A stretch of DNA of 20,532 nt from Clostridium sp. CAG:1013 (GTDB lineage Bacteria > Bacillota > Clostridia > Oscillospirales > Acutalibacteraceae), in assembly GCA_000432995.1 (NCBI GenBank), contig HF972632.1:4377-24908 (forward strand). The letters run 5' to 3'. Each line of letters starts with the position of its first letter. Position 1 is the stretch's first letter. A model generated the notes under the pieces. It was not told the origin of the DNA and ran no database searches. It saw only the letters and a list, made by a program, of their open reading frames with translations. Shown in pieces: positions 14,855 to 20,532 of this stretch. Both the position numbers and the translations under genes were made by a program.

Positions 14855-15838
14855 TTACTGGCACAGCCTAGCATTTAAAGCGGCTTTCAATGCAGTCTTT
14901 TCCTCCGTCGGCAAGAACGCCGCTTCCACACTGTTGTGAAGCAGTGTATGGTATTCATCTTCCGTCAAACCGGCAGACCGGAGCAGTTCAAACTCCCCTG
15001 CAAGAGTAGTGCGGGAAACGGTCATGTTGTCTGTGTTGACTGTCGCCAGAAGTCCCTCTTTTAAATACTCCCGTAGAGGAAAATGTTCCAGATCCGGCAC
15101 AGCCTTTGTTTGAAGGTTGCTGGTGGGACATAGCTCCAGGGGAACCCGATGCTCCCGCAGATACTTGACCAACTCCGGATCCTCCTTGGAGCGCACGCCA
15201 TGACCGATCCGAGAAGCTCCCAGTTTTAGCGCCTGCCAAACACTATCCGGTCCATCAGCCTCCCCGGCGTGGAGTGTGAACGGCACGCCCAAAGAACGAA
15301 CATAGCTGAATAAGTCAGCATACCCGTCTGTGGGATACAACGCCTCCGCACCAGCCAGGTCCAGGGCACACACTCCCTTCCCCAGATAACCAGCAGCCAC
15401 TTCTACCGTTTCCCGGTTGGCAGAGTCGTCCCCACCTCGCATACAGCAAAGGATCAGCTGAGCAGTAAAGCCCCACTCCCCCTTTTTCTTCACGGGCAGC
15501 CCCGCAATGGCCGCTTCCACCGCCTGGGCTTGAGTCAATCCTTTACGAGTGTGCTGGGATGGCGCGAAGCGGATCTCCCCATAGAGAAGCCCCTGAGCCT
15601 CCAAACGACGGCAAAGATCCTCCACCGCCAGCGTCAACGCGTCTTCGCTTTGGAGAACCGCCACCGGCAGGTCAAAACAGCGCAGATAGTCATTCAAGCT
15701 GGCGCAATCAGCAGGAACGGAAAGGAGCTCCTCCAACGCCTTTCCCTCCGTGGAAAGGGGAACATTTTGCAGCTGGGCCAGTCTGGTCACAAGTTCTGGG
15801 GTGAGTGAACCGTCAAGGTGCAAGTGAAGATCGATCAT
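14855..15838 (-). CDS. add: Adenosine deaminase
   Basis: 327 residues from the ATG at 15838, chosen because SD GGAGG lies seven bases upstream (15850-15846) and the protein then begins MIDLHLHLDGSL, the usual start. The ten extra residues of the longer frame lie over the promoter. It converts adenosine (and deoxyadenosine) to inosine in purine salvage. Zinc and catalytic residues are all visible: His5 and His7 (HLHLDGS), His190 and Glu193 (LHAGEADG), His213 (IGHGV) and Asp270 (NTDNMTVS). YGEIRFAPSQH (86-96) is also conserved. A related deaminase acting on aminofutalosine or adenine cannot be excluded, but the motif set fits the Add branch best. Confidence 0.9.
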   Translation of the reverse strand: MIDLHLHLDGSLTPELVTRLAQLQNVPLSTEGKALEELLSVPADCASLNDYLRCFDLPVAVLQSEDALTLAVEDLCRRLEAQGLLYGEIRFAPSQHTRKGLTQAQAVEAAIAGLPVKKKGEWGFTAQLILCCMRGGDDSANRETVEVAAGYLGKGVCALDLAGAEALYPTDGYADLFSYVRSLGVPFTLHAGEADGPDSVWQALKLGASRIGHGVRSKEDPELVKYLREHRVPLELCPTSNLQTKAVPDLEHFPLREYLKEGLLATVNTDNMTVSRTTLAGEFELLRSAGLTEDEYHTLLHNSVEAAFLPTEEKTALKAALNARLCQ

Positions 15839-15855
15839 ACCGCCGCCTCCTGTAT

Positions 15856-15891
15856 CTTTTGGGACCATTATACCTCATGATCTCCCAAAAG
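15856..15891 (-). promoter_or_regulatory. Adenosine deaminase promoter with a flanking inverted repeat (candidate operator)
   Basis: On the minus strand a perfect -10 box TATAAT (15872-15867) lies 28 bases before the ATG. The -35 region is weak (TTCCCT at 17 bases). A 9-bp inverted repeat, CTTTTGGGA (15856-15864 on +) and TCCCAAAAG (15883-15891), brackets the -10 box with 18 bases between the arms. A binding site for a dimeric repressor is inferred; no regulator gene is nearby. Confidence 0.5.
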
Positions 15892-15934
15892 GGAAGCCAT
15901 CCGAGAGGTGCTGTTATTCCCCACCATGAAGCCC

Positions 15935-16453
15935 TTATCCAAACATCACCACAGTAAGGACAGAAAACACCAGGGCAGCGGCATCCCCCAACAATGCGGC
16001 GGGCAGCGTGTGGCGGAGACGCTTATATCCACAGGCGCCAAAATACACGGCAACAGCGTAAAAGGTGGTCTCGGTGGAAGAGGATAGCACCGATGCGATC
16101 TTCCCTGTTACGCTGTCGGGTCCGAACTGCTGGAGAAGGCTCAAGGTATAAGCGGACGCACCGCTGCCGGAAATAGGCCGCAGCAGCGCCAGCGGAAGGA
16201 TCTCCGGGGCCACACCAACTTTCTGAGCCAAAGGAGTAAGCAAATCGGAAAGGAGCTCCAGCAAGCCGGAAGCACGCACCATGGTCACCGCTACGATCAG
16301 GCCGATCAGGGTGGGCAACAGCTTTAATGAGGTTTGTAGGCCATCCTTGGCACCCACCAAAAATACGTCGAATACATCTACGCCTTTCACATATCCAAAA
16401 AGCAGGATAAGCCCCACCATGACAGGGAGAGCGGCGGCGCCTACTTGTTCCAC
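15935..16453 (-). CDS. spmB: Spore maturation protein B
   Basis: 172 residues, GTG start with SD GGAAAGGAG. The polytopic membrane protein of the nucleoside-recognition (Gate) domain family contains LLRPISGSGASAYTL, the conserved SpmB block, and SSSTETTFYAVAVYFGA. In Bacillus subtilis SpmA and SpmB are needed for dehydration of the spore core and spore heat resistance. The gene overlaps spmA by 13 bases, indicating coupled translation. It ends about 100 bases before the adenosine deaminase start; that gap holds the deaminase promoter and no obvious terminator. Confidence 0.94.
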   Translation of the reverse strand: MEQVGAAALPVMVGLILLFGYVKGVDVFDVFLVGAKDGLQTSLKLLPTLIGLIVAVTMVRASGLLELLSDLLTPLAQKVGVAPEILPLALLRPISGSGASAYTLSLLQQFGPDSVTGKIASVLSSSTETTFYAVAVYFGACGYKRLRHTLPAALLGDAAALVFSVLTVVMFG

Positions 16454-17025
16454 AGCGGACTCCTTTCCAACAGCTTACAGGCTGTCATACACACTACCAA
16501 AGACGCTGCGGAAGTGATCCACACCTGAGGCAGGATGGAAAAGGGCGCAACACTGCCGCAGCTTGCCCTCATGGCTGCCATGTTCACTGGGATCAGCTGG
16601 AGGGACGCGGTGTTCATCACCACGAAAAGGATCATTCCCCGGGTGGGAGTATCCGTGGGATTGCGCTGGGCCATGGATTTCATGGCAGCAAGTCCCAAAG
16701 GCGTGGCAGCGTTGCCCAAGCCTAGCAGGTTGGCAGATAGATTCAGGGAGATCTTCCCCTGGATGTCCTCGTCGTCACGGTATTCCGGGAACAGTCTGCC
16801 GATCACCGGCGCCAAGGCTCGAGCAATCAGCCGGCTCAGGCCGCTCTCCTCCGCAATCTTCAAAAATCCCAGCCAGGCGCACATGCTCCCCAGAAGAAAC
16901 AGGGACAGCTCCACCGCTGTCTGCGCGCCGTCCATCAAAGCGGTGGAAAGGTCTCCCAGACGGCCTGTCATCAGCGCGCAGACTACGCTGAGAGCGATCA
17001 TGCCGAACCAAATAGAATTTAACAT
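16441..17025 (-). CDS. spmA: Spore maturation protein A
   Basis: 194 residues. The start ATG at 17025 is preceded by SD AAGGAGGGGG, and the protein begins MLNSIWFGMIALSVV, as in other SpmA; the open frame continues much further upstream only as the antisense of the dipeptidase gene. Several hydrophobic helices and the block NLSANLLGLGNAATPLGL (95-112), then MNTASLQLIP, identify the family. It belongs to the same Gate/nucleoside-recognition superfamily as SpmB and works with it in the forespore region. In Bacillus the pair follows dacB; here no dacB is present. It is divergent from the dipeptidase gene. Confidence 0.95.
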   Translation of the reverse strand: MLNSIWFGMIALSVVCALMTGRLGDLSTALMDGAQTAVELSLFLLGSMCAWLGFLKIAEESGLSRLIARALAPVIGRLFPEYRDDEDIQGKISLNLSANLLGLGNAATPLGLAAMKSMAQRNPTDTPTRGMILFVVMNTASLQLIPVNMAAMRASCGSVAPFSILPQVWITSAASLVVCMTACKLLERSPLWNK

Positions 17026-17055
17026 TCTTTCCCCCTCCTTTTCCAAGAGTTGAAC

Positions 17056-17084
17056 TTGACTTTGGAACAAAAAAAGTTTATCGT
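17056..17084 (+). promoter_or_regulatory. Candidate promoter of the dipeptidase-HD gene pair
   Basis: TTGACT (17056-17061) and TATCGT (17079-17084) are 17 bases apart, in the 114-base gap between divergent spmA and the dipeptidase gene. The -35 box is good and the -10 box is only moderate. The spacer has a run of seven A residues. Confidence 0.45.
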
Positions 17085-17139
17085 AAGAACGTACCTTTCC
17101 ACTCGGGAAGGATACCCACAAGAGAAAGGACTTTGACAT

Positions 17140-18519
17140 ATGCTGTTTGGCGAAAAGATCTTGGATTACTGGGACGATATTCTGAAAGACCTGGCTACCG
17201 TGGTGGCTATTCCCTCCGTGGCCAAGCCTCAGGAAGGGGAACATCCCTATGGCGACGAGTGCGCCCGTGTCATCGACACTGTGGTGGCTATGGCGGAAGG
17301 CTATGGCCTGAAGGCGAAAAATGTAGGATATCACGCCGCCCATGCCGAGTACGGCGAAGGCGAAGGCAACGCCGTGGTCATGGCTCACCTGGACGTGGTC
17401 CCCGCCGGCGAGGGTTGGGACACCGATCCTTATACCATGGTCATTGACGATAATTTTGCTTACGGTCGAGGCGTTTCCGACAACAAAGGCCCTGCTATCG
17501 TTGCCCTCCACTGTCTGCGCGCTCTGAAAGACGCCGGTGTTAAGGGTAACCGTAAACTGCGTGTGATCTTCGGTTCCGCCGAGGAGATCGGCATGGACGA
17601 CATGCCTCACTACTTCGAGAGTGAGCAGAAGCCTGACATGGGCTTCACCCCTGACGCCTCTTACGGCATCTGCCATTGCGAAAAGGGTCACATGGGCTTC
17701 AATGTACTCTCCAAAAACGATTCCTCTGTGGTGAAGTCGTTTGTTTCCGGTACTGTGTCCAACGCGGTGCCTTTCAAGGCTGAGTGCAGCCTGAAGTGCT
17801 CTTCCGAAGAAGTGGAAAAGCTCATTGCCCAGGCCAAAAAGGATGAGGGCAAGTATGACATCACTCCCACTGCTGACGGTGCAGACGTGGTCTGCCACGG
17901 CAAGGCCGCTCACGCTTCCACCCCCTGGGAAGGTGTCAACGCCTCCTCTTATCTGGTGGACCTGCTTTCTAAGGTATTCTCCAAGGAACAGCTGGGCAAT
18001 TTCTTCTGGTTCATCCACGAGAAGATCGGCCTGTGCACTGACGGCGAACTGATTGGCGTAAAGATGAGCGACGAGCCCAGCGGCCCTCTCACTTTCAACC
18101 TGGGTCTGGTGAACGTGGACGAAGCCCAGTGCAGCCTGACCGTGGACATCCGTTATCCCGCAACAAAGAAAGGCGAGGAAATCTCCGCGATCCTGAAAGA
18201 GCAGGTAGAGTCCTGCGGTGTCACCTTTGAGCTGCTCTCCGATGCTGCTCCTCTGTATCTGCCCAAGGAAAGCCAGCTGGTTACCCTGCTTTCCGGCGCT
18301 TACAAGGATATCACCGGCGAGGAGTGCGATATCTTCTCCATGGGCGGCGGCACCTATGCCCGTCAGATGTTTGGCAAGGGCGTTGCTTTCGGCGCTGGAT
18401 TCAAGGATCAGGCTGACAGCAAAGCTCATCAGTGCAACGAATTCCTGGACCTGCGCCGGTTCAAGCTCCATGCGGAGATCTGCCTGGAAGCCATGTACCG
18501 GATGCTGACCGCGGAGTAA
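17140..18519 (+). CDS. pepV: M20-family dipeptidase (PepV/Sapep type)
   Basis: 459 residues, ATG with SD AGAAAGGA upstream. It is a two-zinc cytoplasmic peptidase expected to split dipeptides such as Xaa-His or beta-Ala-His. Zinc ligands match the PepV pattern: His83 and Asp85 in MAHLDVVPAG, Asp114 in GVSDNKGP, Glu148/Glu149 (base and ligand) in FGSAEEIG, Asp172 in FTPDASY and His430 in SKAHQCNEF. The lid domain lies between, with HASTPWEGVNAS showing the substrate-binding histidine. Length is close to the 465-470 of PepV. The gene is followed four bases later by the HD gene, so the two are probably co-transcribed. Within M20 the exact substrate is not fixed by these motifs. Confidence 0.92.
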   Translation: MLFGEKILDYWDDILKDLATVVAIPSVAKPQEGEHPYGDECARVIDTVVAMAEGYGLKAKNVGYHAAHAEYGEGEGNAVVMAHLDVVPAGEGWDTDPYTMVIDDNFAYGRGVSDNKGPAIVALHCLRALKDAGVKGNRKLRVIFGSAEEIGMDDMPHYFESEQKPDMGFTPDASYGICHCEKGHMGFNVLSKNDSSVVKSFVSGTVSNAVPFKAECSLKCSSEEVEKLIAQAKKDEGKYDITPTADGADVVCHGKAAHASTPWEGVNASSYLVDLLSKVFSKEQLGNFFWFIHEKIGLCTDGELIGVKMSDEPSGPLTFNLGLVNVDEAQCSLTVDIRYPATKKGEEISAILKEQVESCGVTFELLSDAAPLYLPKESQLVTLLSGAYKDITGEECDIFSMGGGTYARQMFGKGVAFGAGFKDQADSKAHQCNEFLDLRRFKLHAEICLEAMYRMLTAE

Positions 18520-18523
18520 GCCT

Positions 18524-19015
18524 ATGACGCAGTACAGCCAAGTCACCCCCGAGGAGATCTTCGCCAATCAGGAATTGCGCAGTTATATCCTCCGAGGCAA
18601 TGACTGCCTGGGAGCCATCGGCATCACAGAACACGGTTTGGCCCACGCGAAACGCAGCAGCGATACCGCTCGCGAGATCCTTACCGCTCTGGGTTACCCG
18701 GAACGGGACTGCCAACTTGCGGCCATTGCCGGCTACATGCATGACATCGGCAATTCCATCAACCGGGTGGATCACGCCCACAGCGGCGCCCTCATGGCCT
18801 TCACCCTTCTGAACAAGCTGAACATGCCCCCGGAGGAAATCGGCCTGGTGTGCTCGGCTATTGGCCACCACGACGAAAAAACCGCTTTCCCGGTAAACCC
18901 TCTGGCCGCCGCGTTGATCCTCTCTGACAAAAGCGACGTGCGCCGTTCTCGGGTGCGGAAAGACGCGGTACTGGAGGCTGATATCCACGACCGGGTGAAT
19001 TACGCTGTGGAGTAA
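18524..19015 (+). CDS. HD-domain phosphohydrolase, ended early by an in-frame TAA
   Basis: 163 residues up to the first stop, ATG four bases after the dipeptidase stop, SD GGAG within the end of that gene. The metal-binding HD signature is intact: His37/His41 (TEHGLAHAKR), His73-Asp74 (YMHDIGNS), His115-His116 (IGHHDEK) and Asp135 (LSDKSDVRRSR), so the catalytic core for phosphate-ester or nucleotide hydrolysis is complete. Substrate unknown. The frame continues after the TAA at 19013-19015 for 60 more codons that read like the missing C-terminus, so this is probably a broken gene about 224 codons long. The truncated product may still fold, since the HD core is whole. Confidence 0.8.
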   Translation: MTQYSQVTPEEIFANQELRSYILRGNDCLGAIGITEHGLAHAKRSSDTAREILTALGYPERDCQLAAIAGYMHDIGNSINRVDHAHSGALMAFTLLNKLNMPPEEIGLVCSAIGHHDEKTAFPVNPLAAALILSDKSDVRRSRVRKDAVLEADIHDRVNYAVE

Positions 19016-19198
19016 TCTCACTTGGACATTGATCCGGAGCAAAAGCTCTGTATCTTTCATATTGAGATCGCCACGGAAATATGCCCGGTGATGGAGTATT
19101 TCGAGATCTTCCTGGAGCGCATGGTGCTCTGCCGCAAGGCTGCCCAAACCTTAGGGCTCCAGTTCGAGCTCATCATCAACGGAACTCGATTGCTGTAA
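19016..19198 (+). pseudogene. C-terminal remnant of the HD-domain gene, in the same frame after the TAA
   Basis: Reading on in the frame of the HD gene gives SHLDIDPEQKLCIFHIEIAT, then a segment containing CPVMEYFEIFLERM, LCRKAAQTLGLQFEL and IINGTRLL before a second TAA (19196-19198). There is no frameshift and no other stop, so only one codon separates the parts. As I recall the family, HD proteins of clostridia end in a segment of this kind (MEYFEIFL.RM..CR.AA), which makes it a true remnant. A separate start at TTG 19022 or ATG 19093 has no SD. A nonsense mutation or a sequencing error are the main explanations. Confidence 0.7.
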
Positions 19199-19211
19199 CG
19201 CGAATCTAAAT

Positions 19212-19247
19212 AAAAAAGGCTCCCAGCTTATCGCTGAGAGCCTTTTT
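19212..19247. terminator. Bidirectional terminator between the HD gene and the dehydrogenase gene
   Basis: GGCTCCCAGC (19218-19227) and GCTGAGAGCC (19233-19242) form a 10-bp stem with one C-A mismatch and a 5-base loop. Six A residues precede and five T residues follow. It sits 20 bases after the HD remnant's stop and 11 bases past the stop of the convergent dehydrogenase gene. Confidence 0.9.
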
Positions 19248-19257
19248 GTTGCACTTT

Positions 19258-20280
19258 TTATTCCGCTTCTACCACTACTTTGATGGACTCGTCACTCATC
19301 TGCATGGCGATGGCTTGAGGCAGCTGATCCAACGTGAACCGATGAGTGATAATAGGCCCAAAGTCCACTTTCCCGTGATTGATCAACTCCACTGCCCGAG
19401 CGTGAGTGTCCGGGTTCACAAAGGAGCCTTTGATAGTCAGCTCCTTCTTGTACACGTCGAAAAGGGGAAGCTCAAAGGTGGAACCCACCTTTGGCACACT
19501 GAATAGCAGGATCGTAGCTCCCTTAGCTGCAAACTGAAAAGCGCTCTTTACAGCAGGAACATTTCCCACGCATTCAATGACCACATGGGCTCCCTCCCCC
19601 ATTTCCTGGGAAAATGCAGCTTCCCATCCGGGCTGAGTGGGGTCAATGGCCACATCAGCGCCCAGAGCCAAGCCTGCTTCACGGCGTTTCTGGTTGGGTT
19701 CACTGAGGAGGATCTTAGCGGCACCGGACAGCTTGGCCAGCTGGACCATGATGAGCCCGATGGCGCCTCCTCCTACCACGCACACCTTTTGGCCGGGACG
19801 GATCCCCGCCAGATCGATGCCATGGATACAGCAGGCCAAAGGCTCCGCCATGGCAGCGGCTTCAAAGGACACAGTGGGGTCCAGCTTGAAGGCTTGGGAA
19901 GCGGGGATCAAGCTGTACTGAGCGAAACCTCCGTCCCGTGTGACGCCGATAGCCTCCATGTGCTGGCACAGCTGTTTTTTGCCATTCTGGCAAGGATCGC
20001 AGCAGCCGCAGTAGATGTTGGGGTCTACCGTAACATGATCCCCCACAGCAAAGCCGGACACACCGGGGCCTACCTCCACCACCTGAGCGGAATACTCGTG
20101 GCCCAGCACCACGGGGGGACAAACATCGGCCGAACCAGGTTCCCCGTGATAGATATGGACGTCGGTCCCGCAGACGCCGCAGACTTTATTGCGCAGCACC
20201 AATTCCCCAGGGCCAGCGTGAGGCTGAGGCAGCTCCGCAACTTCAAAGGTCTCGTTCCCCAAAAAACGAGCAGCTTTCAT
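19258..20280 (-). CDS. Zinc-dependent alcohol/polyol dehydrogenase (MDR family)
   Basis: 340 residues, ATG with SD GGGAGGAG upstream. The catalytic zinc site is Cys37 (CGVCGTD), His61-Glu62 (LGHEYSA) and Glu147 (AEPLAC). The structural zinc lobe has Cys91, Cys94, Cys97 and Cys105 at the classic 2-2-7 spacing. The Rossmann loop GGGAIG is at 170-175, and Glu194 at the end of the second strand favours NAD over NADP. The overall pattern fits the sorbitol/threonine/butanediol dehydrogenase branch; HIYHGEPG and the family-wide motifs do not settle the substrate. It oxidises a secondary alcohol or polyol to a ketone in the cytoplasm. It is a single gene between two terminators. Confidence 0.93.
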   Translation of the reverse strand: MKAARFLGNETFEVAELPQPHAGPGELVLRNKVCGVCGTDVHIYHGEPGSADVCPPVVLGHEYSAQVVEVGPGVSGFAVGDHVTVDPNIYCGCCDPCQNGKKQLCQHMEAIGVTRDGGFAQYSLIPASQAFKLDPTVSFEAAAMAEPLACCIHGIDLAGIRPGQKVCVVGGGAIGLIMVQLAKLSGAAKILLSEPNQKRREAGLALGADVAIDPTQPGWEAAFSQEMGEGAHVVIECVGNVPAVKSAFQFAAKGATILLFSVPKVGSTFELPLFDVYKKELTIKGSFVNPDTHARAVELINHGKVDFGPIITHRFTLDQLPQAIAMQMSDESIKVVVEAE

Positions 20281-20321
20281 AATGGACTCCTCCCTGTTTG
20301 CAATGTGGATCTCTTGCCATT

Positions 20322-20350
20322 TACATACACCAAAATAGTCTTATTGTCAA
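20322..20350 (-). promoter_or_regulatory. Candidate promoter of the dehydrogenase gene
   Basis: On the minus strand a perfect -35 box TTGACA (20350-20345) is followed after 17 bases by TATGTA (20327-20322), a weak -10 box. It begins about ten bases after the terminator of the upstream gene, so this gene is likely transcribed alone. The weak -10 suggests that an activator may be needed. Confidence 0.5.
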
Positions 20351-20361
20351 GGATAAAAACG

Positions 20362-20392
20362 AAAAAGGAGGGGTTTGATCCCCTCCTTTTTT
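20362..20392 (-). terminator. Terminator of the hydrogenase-like gene
   Basis: GGAGGGG (20367-20373) and CCCCTCC (20380-20386) form a perfect 7-bp stem with a 6-base loop, with A and T runs on both sides. On the minus strand it follows the stop codon at 20407 by 15 bases and ends in five T residues. Confidence 0.9.
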
Positions 20393-20406
20393 GCAGGACA
20401 AATAAC

Positions 20407-20532
20407 TTATTTCTGGAGCATCCCAATGGCGTCGGAAATGGTTTTTTCCATAGCCTCTCTGCCGTACTTGTCCACGTCGGCCTTGTTCTTGTCGCCATGG
20501 GTCAGGCAGCCGGCGCCGCCAATGCAGCCGCC
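20407..20532 (-). CDS. C-terminal end of a probable [FeFe]-hydrogenase-type protein (5' truncated by window edge)
   Basis: Only the last 41 codons are inside the window. They read GGCIGGAGCLTHGDKNKADV, then DKYGREAMEKTISDAIGMLQ and a final Lys. The GGCIGGAGCL block resembles the stretch after the last H-cluster cysteine in [FeFe]-hydrogenase large-subunit C-terminal domains (usual form MAC.GGC.GG.G), and the KNK..VDKYG..A tail fits monomeric clostridial versions. These reduce protons or oxidise H2 using ferredoxin. With so short a piece the call rests on one motif; another iron-sulfur protein with a Gly-Cys-rich C-terminus is possible. A terminator follows. Confidence 0.5.
   Translation of the reverse strand, partial: GGCIGGAGCLTHGDKNKADVDKYGREAMEKTISDAIGMLQK

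Noticed and set aside
16441..18567. A 708-codon minus-strand open frame that could be read as one large protein ending in SpmA
   Set aside because: Only the last 194 codons are SpmA; the rest is antisense to the dipeptidase gene. The SD AAGGAGGGGG before the ATG at 17025 marks the true start.
19013..19015. Programmed recoding of the HD-gene stop codon (selenocysteine or pyrrolysine)
   Set aside because: The codon is TAA; selenocysteine uses TGA and pyrrolysine TAG, and no recoding hairpin is evident. A nonsense change or sequence error is simpler.
1..20532. CRISPR array, tRNA/rRNA gene, insertion sequence, prophage or toxin-antitoxin pair
   Set aside because: No repeated spacer pattern, tRNA cloverleaf, terminal inverted repeats with transposase, phage protein or toxin-antitoxin-like small gene pair was found on reading both strands by eye.

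Overview
The window is a dense, fairly GC-rich stretch of chromosome, most likely from an anaerobic, endospore-forming clostridial Firmicute (possibly an Oscillospiraceae/Ruminococcaceae-type gut bacterium). This is inferred from the spmA-spmB sporulation pair, a Clostridia/Enterococcus-style V-type ATPase operon, rubredoxin, a probable [FeFe]-hydrogenase tail, strong GGAGG ribosome binding sites and consensus sigma-A promoters. No taxonomic marker gene is present, so the assignment is not proven.

Layout, left to right. (1) The 3' third of mfd, the transcription-repair coupling factor, cut by the left edge. (2) A lipoprotein with a weak PrsA/SurA-like foldase fold, with its own promoter and terminator. 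(3) A complete nine-gene V/A-type ATPase operon (about 2.79-11.39 kb, + strand) in the order G/H-I-K-E-C-F-A-B-D. It has a perfect TTGACA-17-TATAAT promoter and a strong terminator. The K subunit carries the residues that bind Na+ in Enterococcus hirae, so the enzyme is predicted to be Na+-coupled. (4) A convergent 52-residue rubredoxin gene and a small inorganic-pyrophosphatase-like gene (both - strand). (5) A + strand group: uxuA (mannonate dehydratase), an overlapping GNAT acetyltransferase and a sugar-phosphate isomerase/epimerase-like TIM barrel. (6) A - strand group: adenosine deaminase and, further upstream, spmA-spmB. (7) A + strand pair: a PepV-type M20 dipeptidase and an HD-domain phosphohydrolase whose reading frame is broken by an in-frame TAA. 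(8) A - strand zinc-dependent alcohol/polyol dehydrogenase. (9) The last 41 codons of a - strand gene that looks like an [FeFe]-hydrogenase C-terminus, cut by the right edge.

Gene boundaries are well punctuated. Intrinsic terminators lie at 2546-2590, 11397-11430, 11436-11466, 14814-14848, 19212-19247 and 20362-20392, and three of these are shaped to work in both directions between convergent genes. No tRNA, rRNA, CRISPR array, insertion sequence or phage gene was seen, and no gap without a gene exceeds 300 bases.

Most of the content is housekeeping. I found no convincing undescribed multi-gene system. The points worth a second look are the predicted Na+ site in the c-ring, the nonsense-interrupted HD gene, a 9-bp inverted repeat bracketing the adenosine deaminase -10 box, an epimerase-like barrel lacking its first metal-ligand glutamate, a foldase-like lipoprotein with a degenerate parvulin region, and a stem-loop in the V-ATPase leader.
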